Positions 1-5,151 of a DNA stretch of 6,223 nt are shown piece by piece (the stretch's first letter is position 1; every line of letters starts with the position of its first letter). The notes beneath the pieces were generated by a model. The model was not told where the DNA came from, did not search any database, and saw nothing but the letters and a program-made list of their open reading frames with translations. Made by a program: the position numbers and the translations under genes. Source of the stretch: Chloroflexota bacterium (lineage in GTDB: Bacteria > Chloroflexota > Limnocylindria > Limnocylindrales > CSP1-4); NCBI GenBank assembly GCA_016875645.1, contig VGPE01000172.1, positions 1-6,223 on the forward strand, given 5' to 3'.

Positions 1-76
1 CGGCGAAGCGGATCGTCACCCGCTCCAGTTCGTGGTGGTCGACCTCCCGGTGCACGGGCTGGATCTCGGTGGTCAC
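1..76 (-). CDS. korA: Probable 2-oxoacid:ferredoxin oxidoreductase subunit alpha, N-terminal fragment
   Basis: Only the first 25 codons are in the window; the gene continues past base 1. It starts with GTG at 76-74, whose last two bases overlap the TGA of the CBS gene (GTGA). A clear GGAGG Shine-Dalgarno at 85-81 sits 4 nt upstream, inside the CBS gene. The visible peptide ends in LERVTIRFA. From family knowledge, KorA-type alpha subunits begin with a short variable tail and then a segment like LDRVxIRFAGDSGDGMQLTG, which the visible end matches well up to the edge. Such an enzyme, with a beta subunit, interconverts 2-oxoglutarate and succinyl-CoA (or another 2-oxoacid and its acyl-CoA) using ferredoxin in the cytoplasm. 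The call rests on about ten informative residues, so it is tentative; the GTG start and coupling are better supported than the name. Confidence 0.55.
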   Translation of the reverse strand, partial: MTTEIQPVHREVDHHELERVTIRFA

Positions 77-654
77 GCGCCCTCCGGCTGTTCCATGAAC
101 TGGTGCGGTCGTGGCGGCAGGTTCAGGACCTCCTGCGGAAACGCCTCGGCGATGTACTCCAGCACGTCACGCGCGTCGAGGTGCCCGGCAACCCAGCCAT
201 CGGCGTCCACGAGCGGCAGGCCCTGGTAGCCGCCGCGCGCCATGATCTCGAGTGCCTCGCCGAGGCCCGCATCGAGGCCCAGCGCATCGCGCAGCGGGCT
301 CATGAAGCGATCGACCGGAGCGCCAACGTCGGCGTTCGCGGCGAGCACGCGTCCGACGACGTCCTGTTCGGTCAGGATCCCGACGAGGCGCCCCTCACTG
401 TCGGTGATGAGGACGGAGCGCGTCGCCCCTTCCTGCATGGCGGTCACGGCGCTCGACAGCGGCGTCCCCAGCCGGACCGTGGCAGGTTCGCGCCTCGCAA
501 CCGCCCCCAGGCGCTCGCGCCGGAACGTCGCCGGGCTGATCCGGTTGGTCGTGTATCCGAGACGCTTGCGCACGCGACGGAAAACCTCGCTGCCGGCGGT
601 CGAGGGGTGCCGGCGGCAGGCTGCGATCATGAGACGCTCGGCCTGGGGCGCCAA
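73..654 (-). CDS. CBS-domain pair protein, possible regulator of the adjacent oxidoreductase
   Basis: Cytoplasmic protein of 193 aa with two CBS motifs, at about residues 56-105 (ending VGILTEQDVVGRVL) and 118-170 (ending WVAGHLDARDVLEYI). Tandem CBS domains form a Bateman module that typically binds adenine nucleotides or S-adenosylmethionine and regulates a partner. About 55 Arg-rich residues precede the first CBS. A tail with the segment FPQEVLNLPPRP follows the second; similar tails occur in related small CBS proteins, from memory. No catalytic or membrane domain is attached. The start is uncertain: TTG at 654 gives the longest form, while ATG at 630 would remove eight residues. Neither has a good Shine-Dalgarno. 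Codons from the ATG on are strongly G/C-ending, so the Arg-rich N-terminus is truly coding. The 3' end overlaps the korA-like gene by 4 bp, which implies co-translation and suggests, by inference, control of that enzyme by energy state. Confidence 0.88.
   Translation of the reverse strand: MAPQAERLMIAACRRHPSTAGSEVFRRVRKRLGYTTNRISPATFRRERLGAVARREPATVRLGTPLSSAVTAMQEGATRSVLITDSEGRLVGILTEQDVVGRVLAANADVGAPVDRFMSPLRDALGLDAGLGEALEIMARGGYQGLPLVDADGWVAGHLDARDVLEYIAEAFPQEVLNLPPRPHQFMEQPEGA
81..85 (-). promoter_or_regulatory. Shine-Dalgarno site of the korA-like gene
   Basis: GGAGG on the minus strand, 4 nt before the GTG at 76-74. It lies inside the last codons of the CBS gene, so the downstream gene can load ribosomes itself as well as by coupling at the GTGA overlap. 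It decides this start for a gene of which only 25 codons are visible. Confidence 0.6.
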
Positions 655-687
655 CAGGCGGTTCGCCGACCGGACCGCCAGCCTCGA

Positions 688-693
688 ATTCTA
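688..693 (-). promoter_or_regulatory. Possible -10 hexamer upstream of the CBS gene
   Basis: The minus strand reads TAGAAT (five of six matches to TATAAT) about 33 nt before the TTG at 654, in the 80-bp gap after the cupin stop. No convincing -35 is seen 16-18 nt further up. It could give the CBS/korA unit its own promoter, independent of the cupin gene. This rests on one hexamer in GC-rich DNA. Confidence 0.3.
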
Positions 694-734
694 CTCGGCG
701 TGTGCCAGAACGGGCGTCGGGGGTTCAGCGCGGC

Positions 735-1127
735 TCAGACCGTGGGAGTCCAGGGCCCCAGCCGCTCGATCGCCTCGTTCTCGCCGGGCCATGGCGGCAT
801 CGTGACCGCGATCACCGAGAGCGGCGCGGTGCCCTGGGCACGGAACTGGAAGGTGGTGCCCAGCGGGATCGCCAGGGACACGCCGGGCTGGAGCCGCATG
901 ACCTCCTCGACGCCATCGCGTGCGCGCCAGATTTCGCCGGCCCCTTCGACGACGTACCAGATCTCCTCGACCGAGCGGTGCGTCACGGCCCGCGCCACCT
1001 GCCCGGGCGCGAGCCGGAAGCAGGCCATCCCGCCCGCGGCGCGGCCGGCCAGGACGCGCACCTCGGAGCCGTCCGGGGCGATCGCGTCGGGGGTCGCGGG
1101 CAGGGTCCGCGTTGGGAACGGGGCCAT
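735..1127 (-). CDS. Small single-domain cupin protein
   Basis: 130-aa cytoplasmic protein with one cupin beta-barrel. Motif 1 is seen as THRSVEEIWYVVEGAGEIW (residues 49-67), with H50, E54 and E55. Motif 2 is PGVSLAIPLGTTFQF (81-95), followed by the C-terminal segment TMPPWPG. The classical HxH pair of motif 1 is only one His here, and the His expected in or just after PLGTT is absent (T/F instead), so metal binding may be weak or lost. The start is placed at ATG 1127 because GGAGG at 1137-1133 is 5 nt upstream; the GTG two codons earlier (1133) overlaps that Shine-Dalgarno. The gene is divergent from the MFS transporter and 80 bp upstream of the CBS gene on the same strand, so it could head that operon. 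The substrate is unknown; small cupins of this type range from isomerases and dioxygenases to ligand-binding proteins. Confidence 0.85.
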   Translation of the reverse strand: MAPFPTRTLPATPDAIAPDGSEVRVLAGRAAGGMACFRLAPGQVARAVTHRSVEEIWYVVEGAGEIWRARDGVEEVMRLQPGVSLAIPLGTTFQFRAQGTAPLSVIAVTMPPWPGENEAIERLGPWTPTV

Positions 1128-1132
1128 TCGCA

Positions 1133-1137
1133 CCTCC
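1133..1137 (-). promoter_or_regulatory. Shine-Dalgarno site of the cupin gene
   Basis: GGAGG on the minus strand, 5 nt before the ATG at 1127-1125. It decides between that ATG and an in-frame GTG at 1133-1131 that the site overlaps. It is one of only two strong Shine-Dalgarno sites in the window. Confidence 0.65.
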
Positions 1138-1143
1138 GGGTCA

Positions 1144-1161
1144 GCGAGCCACTACGCTCGC
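1144..1161. promoter_or_regulatory. Inverted repeat over the MFS promoter (possible operator)
   Basis: GCGAGC (1144-1149), a 6-nt spacer, then GCTCGC (1156-1161): a perfect 6-bp inverted repeat in the 38-bp divergent gap between the cupin and MFS genes. It covers the putative -10 hexamer of the MFS gene. A dimeric repressor bound here would block transcription of the transporter and possibly of the cupin. The arms are short and all but one base in each is G or C, so chance is possible. Confidence 0.3.
1153..1158 (+). promoter_or_regulatory. Putative -10 of a leaderless promoter for the MFS gene
   Basis: TACGCT (TANNNT form) ends 7 nt before the ATG at 1166, the spacing expected if transcription starts at the start codon. 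No Shine-Dalgarno precedes this ATG, which fits. No -35 consensus is visible. The same arrangement recurs at 2596-2601. Confidence 0.45.
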
Positions 1162-1165
1162 GGTC

Positions 1166-2497
1166 ATGGCAGCAGTCGACGAACGGCCCGCGGGCGTCCT
1201 CGAGCGGTTCGGGCTCACTGCCCTCGCGTACCCGCCGTTCGTGACGTTCCTGTCGGCGAACCTGGTGTCCAACGGATCCTGGTTCATCTTCAGCGCCGCA
1301 TTGAACACCTACATCCTGCGGGTCACTGGCTCAGCGCAGGACGTGGGGTTCGCGTCGTTCGTCTACAGCCTCCCGGGCGCGATCTTCATGCTGCACGCCG
1401 GGCTCTTGACCGATCGCTTCGGAGCCAAGCGCCTGGTGGCCATCTCGCTCGCGGGCTCGGGCGTCGTCATCCTGTTGATCGGCGGCCTCGCCTTGCAGGT
1501 GGCGCCGCTCGCGCTGCTGGTGGGCCTCGGCTTCGTGCTCGGGGTGTTCCAGACGCTCGGCAGTCCCGCGTTCATCTCCATCGTGAACGACCTCGTGCCA
1601 CCGCGGGCCGTGTCGAGCGCGGTCGCGCTCACGTTCCTGGGCTTCAACGTGGGGCGGATCGTCGGCGGCGTGCTCGGGGGGTTGTTCCTGGTCACCCTGG
1701 GGGCCGATGTGCTGGTCGCGGCGCCCGCCACGATCGTCGTCGCCGGGATCATGCAGGGCCTGCCCGCGATCCCGGTGGCCGCGATCCGGGTCAGGGAGCG
1801 AGTCGCGCGGACCACGGGTCGCGCGATGTTCCGCCCGCTCATCGAGACCGCGGGCTACGTTGCACGGAACCCGACCCTCGGGGTGATCGTGCTGCTCTCG
1901 ATCGCGCCCGGCGCCTTCGGCCTCGTCTACATGTACCTGCTGCCCGTGGTCGTGCGGGACCTCGGTGCCGAACCTGGCGCGATCGGCCTGCTCTACGTGG
2001 GCGGCGGGGCGGGGGGGCTGGCCGCGGGGCTCGTCGCAGAGGGGGTGATGCGCCGCCTGGGGCACGGTCGGGCGATGTTCGCCGGTCTCGCGGCGATCGC
2101 GCTGGCGCTGATCGCGATGGGGGCGGCCGGCGGCCTGCCGCTCGCGACGGGGGCCGTCGCGCTGGTCCAGGCCGGGTTCGCGATCTATGCGTCATCGGCC
2201 CTGTCGCTGGTCCAGGCGCTTTCGCCGGGCCGGCTGCGAGGCCGCGTGACGTCACTGTTCACGCTGCTCTACTGGGGCCTGATGCCCTTCGGCGCGCTGC
2301 TGGCGGGGTTCGTGGCCGAGCGCCTGACGTCGCTCACCACGCTCATCCTGGGGGGTCTCGTCGTGCTCGGAGCGGGGACGCTCGCGCTCGTCGGCCGCCG
2401 CCAGATCGTCACGCTCCGGATCGGTCGGGACGGGCACTCGGTCGAGGGCGACCTGGCCGGAACGGGCTACGTGGTCGAGGCCCGCCCCACTACCTGA
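1166..2497 (+). CDS. Major facilitator superfamily transporter, EntS-like (MFS_3)
   Basis: 443-aa inner-membrane protein, normal length for a 12-helix MFS carrier. After a roughly 20-residue cytoplasmic N-terminus there are repeated hydrophobic segments, for example around residues 24-50, 60-80, 92-110, 113-140, 155-180, 182-205, 236-262, 270-292, 302-322, 325-350, 364-384 and 390-410. Motif A, between helices 2 and 3, is AGLLTDRFGAKR (78-89) with the conserved D83, R84 and G86. A basic loop, PGRLRGRV (354-361), lies in the C-terminal half. The overall look resembles the MFS_3 group (enterobactin exporter and macrolide efflux relatives), which implies proton-coupled export of a small molecule; the substrate cannot be read from sequence. 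The frame stays open upstream, but ATG 1166 is preferred: it gives the expected short N-terminus and lies 7 nt after a -10-like hexamer. The upstream extension is Arg/Pro-rich and antisense to the cupin. A hydrophilic tail of about 30 residues follows the last helix. Confidence 0.92.
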   Translation: MAAVDERPAGVLERFGLTALAYPPFVTFLSANLVSNGSWFIFSAALNTYILRVTGSAQDVGFASFVYSLPGAIFMLHAGLLTDRFGAKRLVAISLAGSGVVILLIGGLALQVAPLALLVGLGFVLGVFQTLGSPAFISIVNDLVPPRAVSSAVALTFLGFNVGRIVGGVLGGLFLVTLGADVLVAAPATIVVAGIMQGLPAIPVAAIRVRERVARTTGRAMFRPLIETAGYVARNPTLGVIVLLSIAPGAFGLVYMYLLPVVVRDLGAEPGAIGLLYVGGGAGGLAAGLVAEGVMRRLGHGRAMFAGLAAIALALIAMGAAGGLPLATGAVALVQAGFAIYASSALSLVQALSPGRLRGRVTSLFTLLYWGLMPFGALLAGFVAERLTSLTTLILGGLVVLGAGTLALVGRRQIVTLRIGRDGHSVEGDLAGTGYVVEARPTT

Positions 2498-2520
2498 CCG
2501 CGCCCCGCCCGAAGCGGAGA

Positions 2521-2561
2521 CAGCTGGATCTGGGCCGTCCAGCCATGGGGGCTGTCCAGCC
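2521..2561 (+). repeat. Short direct and inverted repeats after the MFS gene
   Basis: GCCGTCCAGCC (2534-2544) recurs as GCTGTCCAGCC (2551-2561), ten of eleven bases identical with a 17-nt period. GCTGG at 2523-2527 can pair with CCAGC in either copy. Alternatively CAGCC (2540-2544) can pair with GGCTG (2550-2554) around a 5-nt loop. These stems could slow or end transcription after the MFS gene, but no T-run follows, so this is not a standard intrinsic terminator. The rest of the 111-bp gap shows only the next promoter. Confidence 0.35.
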
Positions 2562-2595
2562 GGGCCGCTCCACGTCTCGCGGGAGCCCGGGCACC

Positions 2596-2601
2596 TACAC
2601 T
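2596..2601 (+). promoter_or_regulatory. Putative -10 of a leaderless promoter for the receiver-like/M24 unit
   Basis: TACACT (four of six matches to TATAAT) ends 7 nt before the GTG at 2609, the same geometry as at 1153-1158. There is no usable Shine-Dalgarno before that GTG. CCCGG (2586-2590) and CCGGG (2602-2606) flank the hexamer as a 5-bp inverted repeat, which may be chance. Confidence 0.5.
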
Positions 2602-2608
2602 CCGGGAC

Positions 2609-2995
2609 GTGACCGAGCCCCTCCGCATCGGCGTGCTGGCCGACGACCTGATCTGGTCGACCCGGCTCACTGCGATCCTGCGCGCGGCCGGCGCCGAGCC
2701 GGTGGTCGCGCGGGCGCCGCTCGCGCTGGCGGACTCGGTGCTCGATGGCGTCGTGGTCGACCTCACGGCCCGTGCCTACGATGGGCTCGAGGCCGTCCGC
2801 AGCCTGGTCGGCGCCGGCCATTCCGTGGTCTGCCTCGGGCAGCACGACGATGAGTCAGCCCGCCGAGGCGCGCTCGCCGCCGGAGCCCGCGGCATCTACC
2901 CGTACCGGACGCTCCACGAGAAGGGCGCGACGGCCCTGGCTCGCTGGCTGGCCGAACTCGCCGCGGCGAGGATCGCCGCCGGGCATCCGTCGTGA
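2609..2995 (+). CDS. Degenerate response-regulator receiver-like protein, single domain
   Basis: 128-aa soluble protein with a CheY-like alternation of strands and helices. Strand 1, IGVLADDL, holds an acidic pair (D12, D13). Strand 3, DGVVVDLT, places D51 where the phospho-acceptor Asp belongs. Strand 4 is SVVCLGQH, with Gly-Gln where Thr/Ser is expected, and strand 5, GIYPYRTL, lacks the invariant Lys-Pro. The acidic pocket is thus kept while the switch Thr/Ser and Lys are missing, which points to an atypical or pseudo-receiver, probably not a normal phospho-switch. No output domain is attached. The GTG start follows the -10-like TACACT by 7 nt. The stop overlaps the GTG of the M24 peptidase gene (GTGA), so the two are co-transcribed and probably co-translated. 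A role as partner or sensor for the peptidase is inference. An unrelated Rossmann-like fold is the main alternative. Confidence 0.7.
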   Translation: MTEPLRIGVLADDLIWSTRLTAILRAAGAEPVVARAPLALADSVLDGVVVDLTARAYDGLEAVRSLVGAGHSVVCLGQHDDESARRGALAAGARGIYPYRTLHEKGATALARWLAELAAARIAAGHPS

Positions 2996-4152
2996 CGGCC
3001 GCGGCCGCGGCCGATCGGCCCGAGATCCCTGCCGCGCGGTTCGGGGAGCGGCTGGCATCTGCGTCCGCGCTGGCGGTCGACCGCGGCGTGGACGGTGTCC
3101 TGGTCGGTGTCGGGGCGGACCTGCGGTACCTGACCGGTTACCGGGCACTGCCACTTGAACGGCTGACGATGCTGGTGGTTCGGCCCCTCGGCGCGCCGGT
3201 GCTCGTGGCACCGCGCCTCGAGGCACTGCCGGCGCGCAGCTGCCCCGCCGCCGCGTCCGGCGCGCTGGAGGTCATGACGTGGAGCGAGACCGACGACCCG
3301 ATCGCGCTGGTGGTGAGGCTCGTAGGCGGGGCCCACCGGCTAGCCGTCAGCGATCGCCTGTGGGCGATGTTCGTGCTCCGTCTCCAGACGGCGCTGTCCG
3401 GAGTCGCGTTCAGCCTCGCTTCGCCGATCCTGCAGGAGCTGCGGATCGTCAAAGACGCGGACGAGGTGGCGCTTTTGCGTCTGGCCGCGGGGGCGGCGGA
3501 CCGGGCGATGGAAGGCATCCTGCGCGGCCGCCTGGTGGGCCGGACCGAGGCCGACGTCAGCCGCGAGATCGGCGAGCGCCTCGTCGCCGAGGGACACGAG
3601 ACCGTGGAGTTCGCCATCGTGGGATCGGGGCCGAACTCGGCCTCGCCACACCACGACCCGGGAGAGCGGGTGATCCGTGCTGGCGAACCCGTCCTGTTCG
3701 ACATCGGCGGCACGCTCGCCGGTTACTCGAGCGACATCACGCGGATGGCATGGATCACGGGCGGCAACGAACAGGCCGGCCCCGACGCCGACTACCGCCG
3801 TTTGTACGACGTGCTCCAGGGCGCGCAGGCCGCCGCGGCCGCGGCGGCTCGACCCGGGATCGCGGCCGAGCGAGTTGACGCCATCGCGCGCGAGCGAATC
3901 GCGGCAGCGGGCCACGGCGACCATTTCATCCATCGGATCGGGCACGGCATCGGCCTCGAGGGCCACGAGGAGCCCTACCTCGTGGCCGGCAACGCTCTGC
4001 CGCTGCGGGAGGGCATGGCGTTCAGCGTGGAGCCGGGCATCTACCTCGAGGGCCGCTACGGTGCGCGCATCGAGGACATCGTGGTGTGCGGCTCCGACGG
4101 CCCACGCGTGCTCAACGAGGTGCCGCGCGGGCTGCGCCTGGTGGGCGGGTGA
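2992..4152 (+). CDS. M24-family Xaa-Pro peptidase (PepQ/aminopeptidase P-like)
   Basis: 386-aa cytoplasmic metallopeptidase with the two-domain layout of Xaa-Pro peptidases: a creatinase-like N-terminal domain (about 15-145, including DLRYLTGY) and a pita-bread catalytic domain (about 155-378). All five metal ligands are visible: D237 (LFDIGG), D248 (SSDITRM), H318 (IGHGIGLEGHE), E347 (SVEPGIYLE) and E361 (ARIEDIVV). H220/H221 (SPHHDPG) and H325 supply the additional active-site histidines. The family binds two Mn2+, Co2+ or Zn2+ ions and removes residues N-terminal to proline from peptides; creatinase-type or other activities occur in close relatives, so the exact substrate is open. The start is GTG 2992, in a 4-bp overlap with the receiver-like gene and without its own clear Shine-Dalgarno, so translational coupling is likely. 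An Ala-rich tract (279-286) and the Ala-rich N-terminus reflect GC-rich codons. Confidence 0.93.
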   Translation: MTAAAAADRPEIPAARFGERLASASALAVDRGVDGVLVGVGADLRYLTGYRALPLERLTMLVVRPLGAPVLVAPRLEALPARSCPAAASGALEVMTWSETDDPIALVVRLVGGAHRLAVSDRLWAMFVLRLQTALSGVAFSLASPILQELRIVKDADEVALLRLAAGAADRAMEGILRGRLVGRTEADVSREIGERLVAEGHETVEFAIVGSGPNSASPHHDPGERVIRAGEPVLFDIGGTLAGYSSDITRMAWITGGNEQAGPDADYRRLYDVLQGAQAAAAAAARPGIAAERVDAIARERIAAAGHGDHFIHRIGHGIGLEGHEEPYLVAGNALPLREGMAFSVEPGIYLEGRYGARIEDIVVCGSDGPRVLNEVPRGLRLVGG

Positions 4153-4368
4153 GGCCGGGCGGCCAGCAGGCGCCCAGCCGATGGCGGCGGCCCGGATGGG
4201 TCGCTCGGGTATCATCGGTCGACGCGGGACGCCCTCCCGCAGTCACCCGCGAGTCGTGATGACATTGATGATGCGGCGTTCAGCCGCCCTGCCGCGGCCG
4301 TCCGGGCCGCGTCGAATCGATCGTGCCGGGTTTCGGCCGGTCCGGCCTCGCGCCGTGAGCGCGCCGCG
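4153..4368 (+). other. 216-bp gap with GC-rich hairpins, possible structured leader
   Basis: No well-supported gene lies here. Downstream of the -10-like TATCAT there is GCGGGA-5 nt-TCCCGC (4224-4240), then GCGGC-5 nt-GCCGC (4273-4287), GCGGCC-5 nt-GGCCGC (4294-4310), and a GGCCGG-T-CCGGCC palindrome near 4335-4347. A small ORF from GTG 4256 or ATG 4259 would encode about 37 mostly basic residues. It ends at 4372, so its TGA overlaps the ATG at 4369 (ATGA). This may be a structured 5' leader with a coupled small ORF, or GC-rich DNA forming stems by chance. No T-rich terminator is seen after the M24 gene. Confidence 0.35.
4210..4215 (+). promoter_or_regulatory. Putative -10 hexamer before the VAP-repeat gene
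   Basis: TATCAT (five of six matches to TATAAT) stands out in very GC-rich sequence 58 bp after the M24 stop. Transcription would start near 4222, with no start codon at that point, so the message would carry a leader of about 150 nt to the ATG at 4369, or about 37 nt to the small ORF at 4259. No -35 consensus is seen. Confidence 0.4.
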
Positions 4369-5151
4369 ATGAGCCGCCGCACCGGACCGGACGGGCGGCT
4401 GCGCCCATCGCCGCGCACGCACCGTGGGCCCGCACGAGATCCGCGAGCTCCGATGGTCCAGCAGCGCGAGAGCGCCCTGCGTCCGGCGCCAGCGACGCCC
4501 TTCGACCCGGTGCCCGGACCGGAGGGCCCCGCGGTCAGCGCCAGCGTCGATGACCATCCGGTGGCGATGGACGATGCCGGGGCGTCGATCATGGCGCTGG
4601 ACACGCACGACAATGCCGTGGCCCCCGTGGCCCCCGTGGCCCCCGTGGCCCCCGTGGCCCCCGTGGCCCGCGGGGCTGTCGGGGCGCCGGAGCCCCGGCC
4701 CGCCGTTGCCGCCGTGGTTCTTCCGTCGCGCTCGGCTCGGGAGCCGGTCCTGGATGTGGCGGGTGCCCGTCCGCCCGGCAGGCCGGGCGCCAGCGTCGCG
4801 CGCCAGGAACGATCGGCCCGCCCGGACGCTGGAAACGGCGCTGCGGGTCACGCCGACCCGGCCTCGCCCCGGCCGTCCTGTACTGCGCCCCAGCTGCGAC
4901 GGTTCATCAAGAGCCGCGTCTACATCCCGATGCACGAGCTGCGGCGTCGGTTCGCGATCGAAGGCGAGGATGACGACGTCTGCGCCGTTCAGCTTGATTC
5001 CCGTTCGGTGTACGTCGGCCTGCCGCCCGCCGAAGGCCGGCTTCTCGGCGAGCTGTTCCGCAACGGCGAGGTCGGCTACGAGCTGTCGATGGACCCCGAG
5101 ACGCCGATCGTGGTCGGTGTCTACTCGATGCGGCCGATCTCGCGCCCCTGA
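4369..5151 (+). CDS. Unrecognised protein: disordered VAP-repeat N-terminus plus compact C-terminal domain
   Basis: 260 aa and no family recognised. Residues 1-174 are Pro/Ala/Arg-rich and look disordered, with a tandem VAP tract (84-101). Residues 175-260 look like a folded domain: a basic amphipathic start (LRRFIKSRVYIPMHELRRRF), an acidic turn (EGEDDDV), then strand-like segments (SRSVYVGL, YELSMD, PIVVGVYSM) around a helix (AEGRLLGELF). There is no signal peptide, membrane helix or catalytic motif that I recognise. The start is uncertain. ATG 4369 has no Shine-Dalgarno but overlaps the stop of a possible upstream small ORF. ATG 4453 and ATG 4591 are alternatives, and G/C third-position bias is weaker over the first 28 codons (about 70%) than after, which favours a later start. 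The 3' end overlaps the convergent OLD gene by 31 bp. The well-formed C-terminal domain makes the gene likely real, but its function is unknown. Confidence 0.7.
   Translation: MSRRTGPDGRLRPSPRTHRGPARDPRAPMVQQRESALRPAPATPFDPVPGPEGPAVSASVDDHPVAMDDAGASIMALDTHDNAVAPVAPVAPVAPVAPVARGAVGAPEPRPAVAAVVLPSRSAREPVLDVAGARPPGRPGASVARQERSARPDAGNGAAGHADPASPRPSCTAPQLRRFIKSRVYIPMHELRRRFAIEGEDDDVCAVQLDSRSVYVGLPPAEGRLLGELFRNGEVGYELSMDPETPIVVGVYSMRPISRP
4618..4669 (+). repeat. 9-bp tandem repeat (GTGGCCCCC)n encoding VAP
   Basis: Five perfect copies of GTGGCCCCC (4618-4662) plus a partial sixth (GTGGCCC, 4663-4669). In the coding frame each unit is Val-Ala-Pro. Because the unit is a multiple of three, gain or loss of copies would change linker length without a frameshift. 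Other frames read through it as WPP or, on the minus strand, GGH repeats, which creates misleading long ORFs there. Confidence 0.95.

Noticed and set aside
1331..2065. A 244-codon minus-strand frame inside the MFS gene
   Set aside because: It is an antisense shadow of a clear membrane transporter. Its His/Arg/Glu-rich product has no fold-like pattern.
103..2853. A 916-codon plus-strand open frame crossing the CBS, cupin, MFS and receiver genes
   Set aside because: It is antisense or out of frame to four well-recognised genes, its product is low-complexity Arg/Pro/Gly-rich, and long stop-free shadow frames are expected in GC-rich DNA.
4153..4200. An intrinsic terminator after the M24 gene
   Set aside because: GC-rich segments can pair weakly, but the arms are far apart and no T-run follows.
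3340..4215. A 291-codon minus-strand frame within the M24 gene
   Set aside because: It is antisense to a peptidase with all catalytic residues; no recognisable motifs.
4243..4935. A minus-strand frame with GGH repeats, looking collagen-like
   Set aside because: The periodicity is only the reverse reading of the GTGGCCCCC tandem repeat. The plus-strand frame ends in a domain-like segment and has better codon bias.
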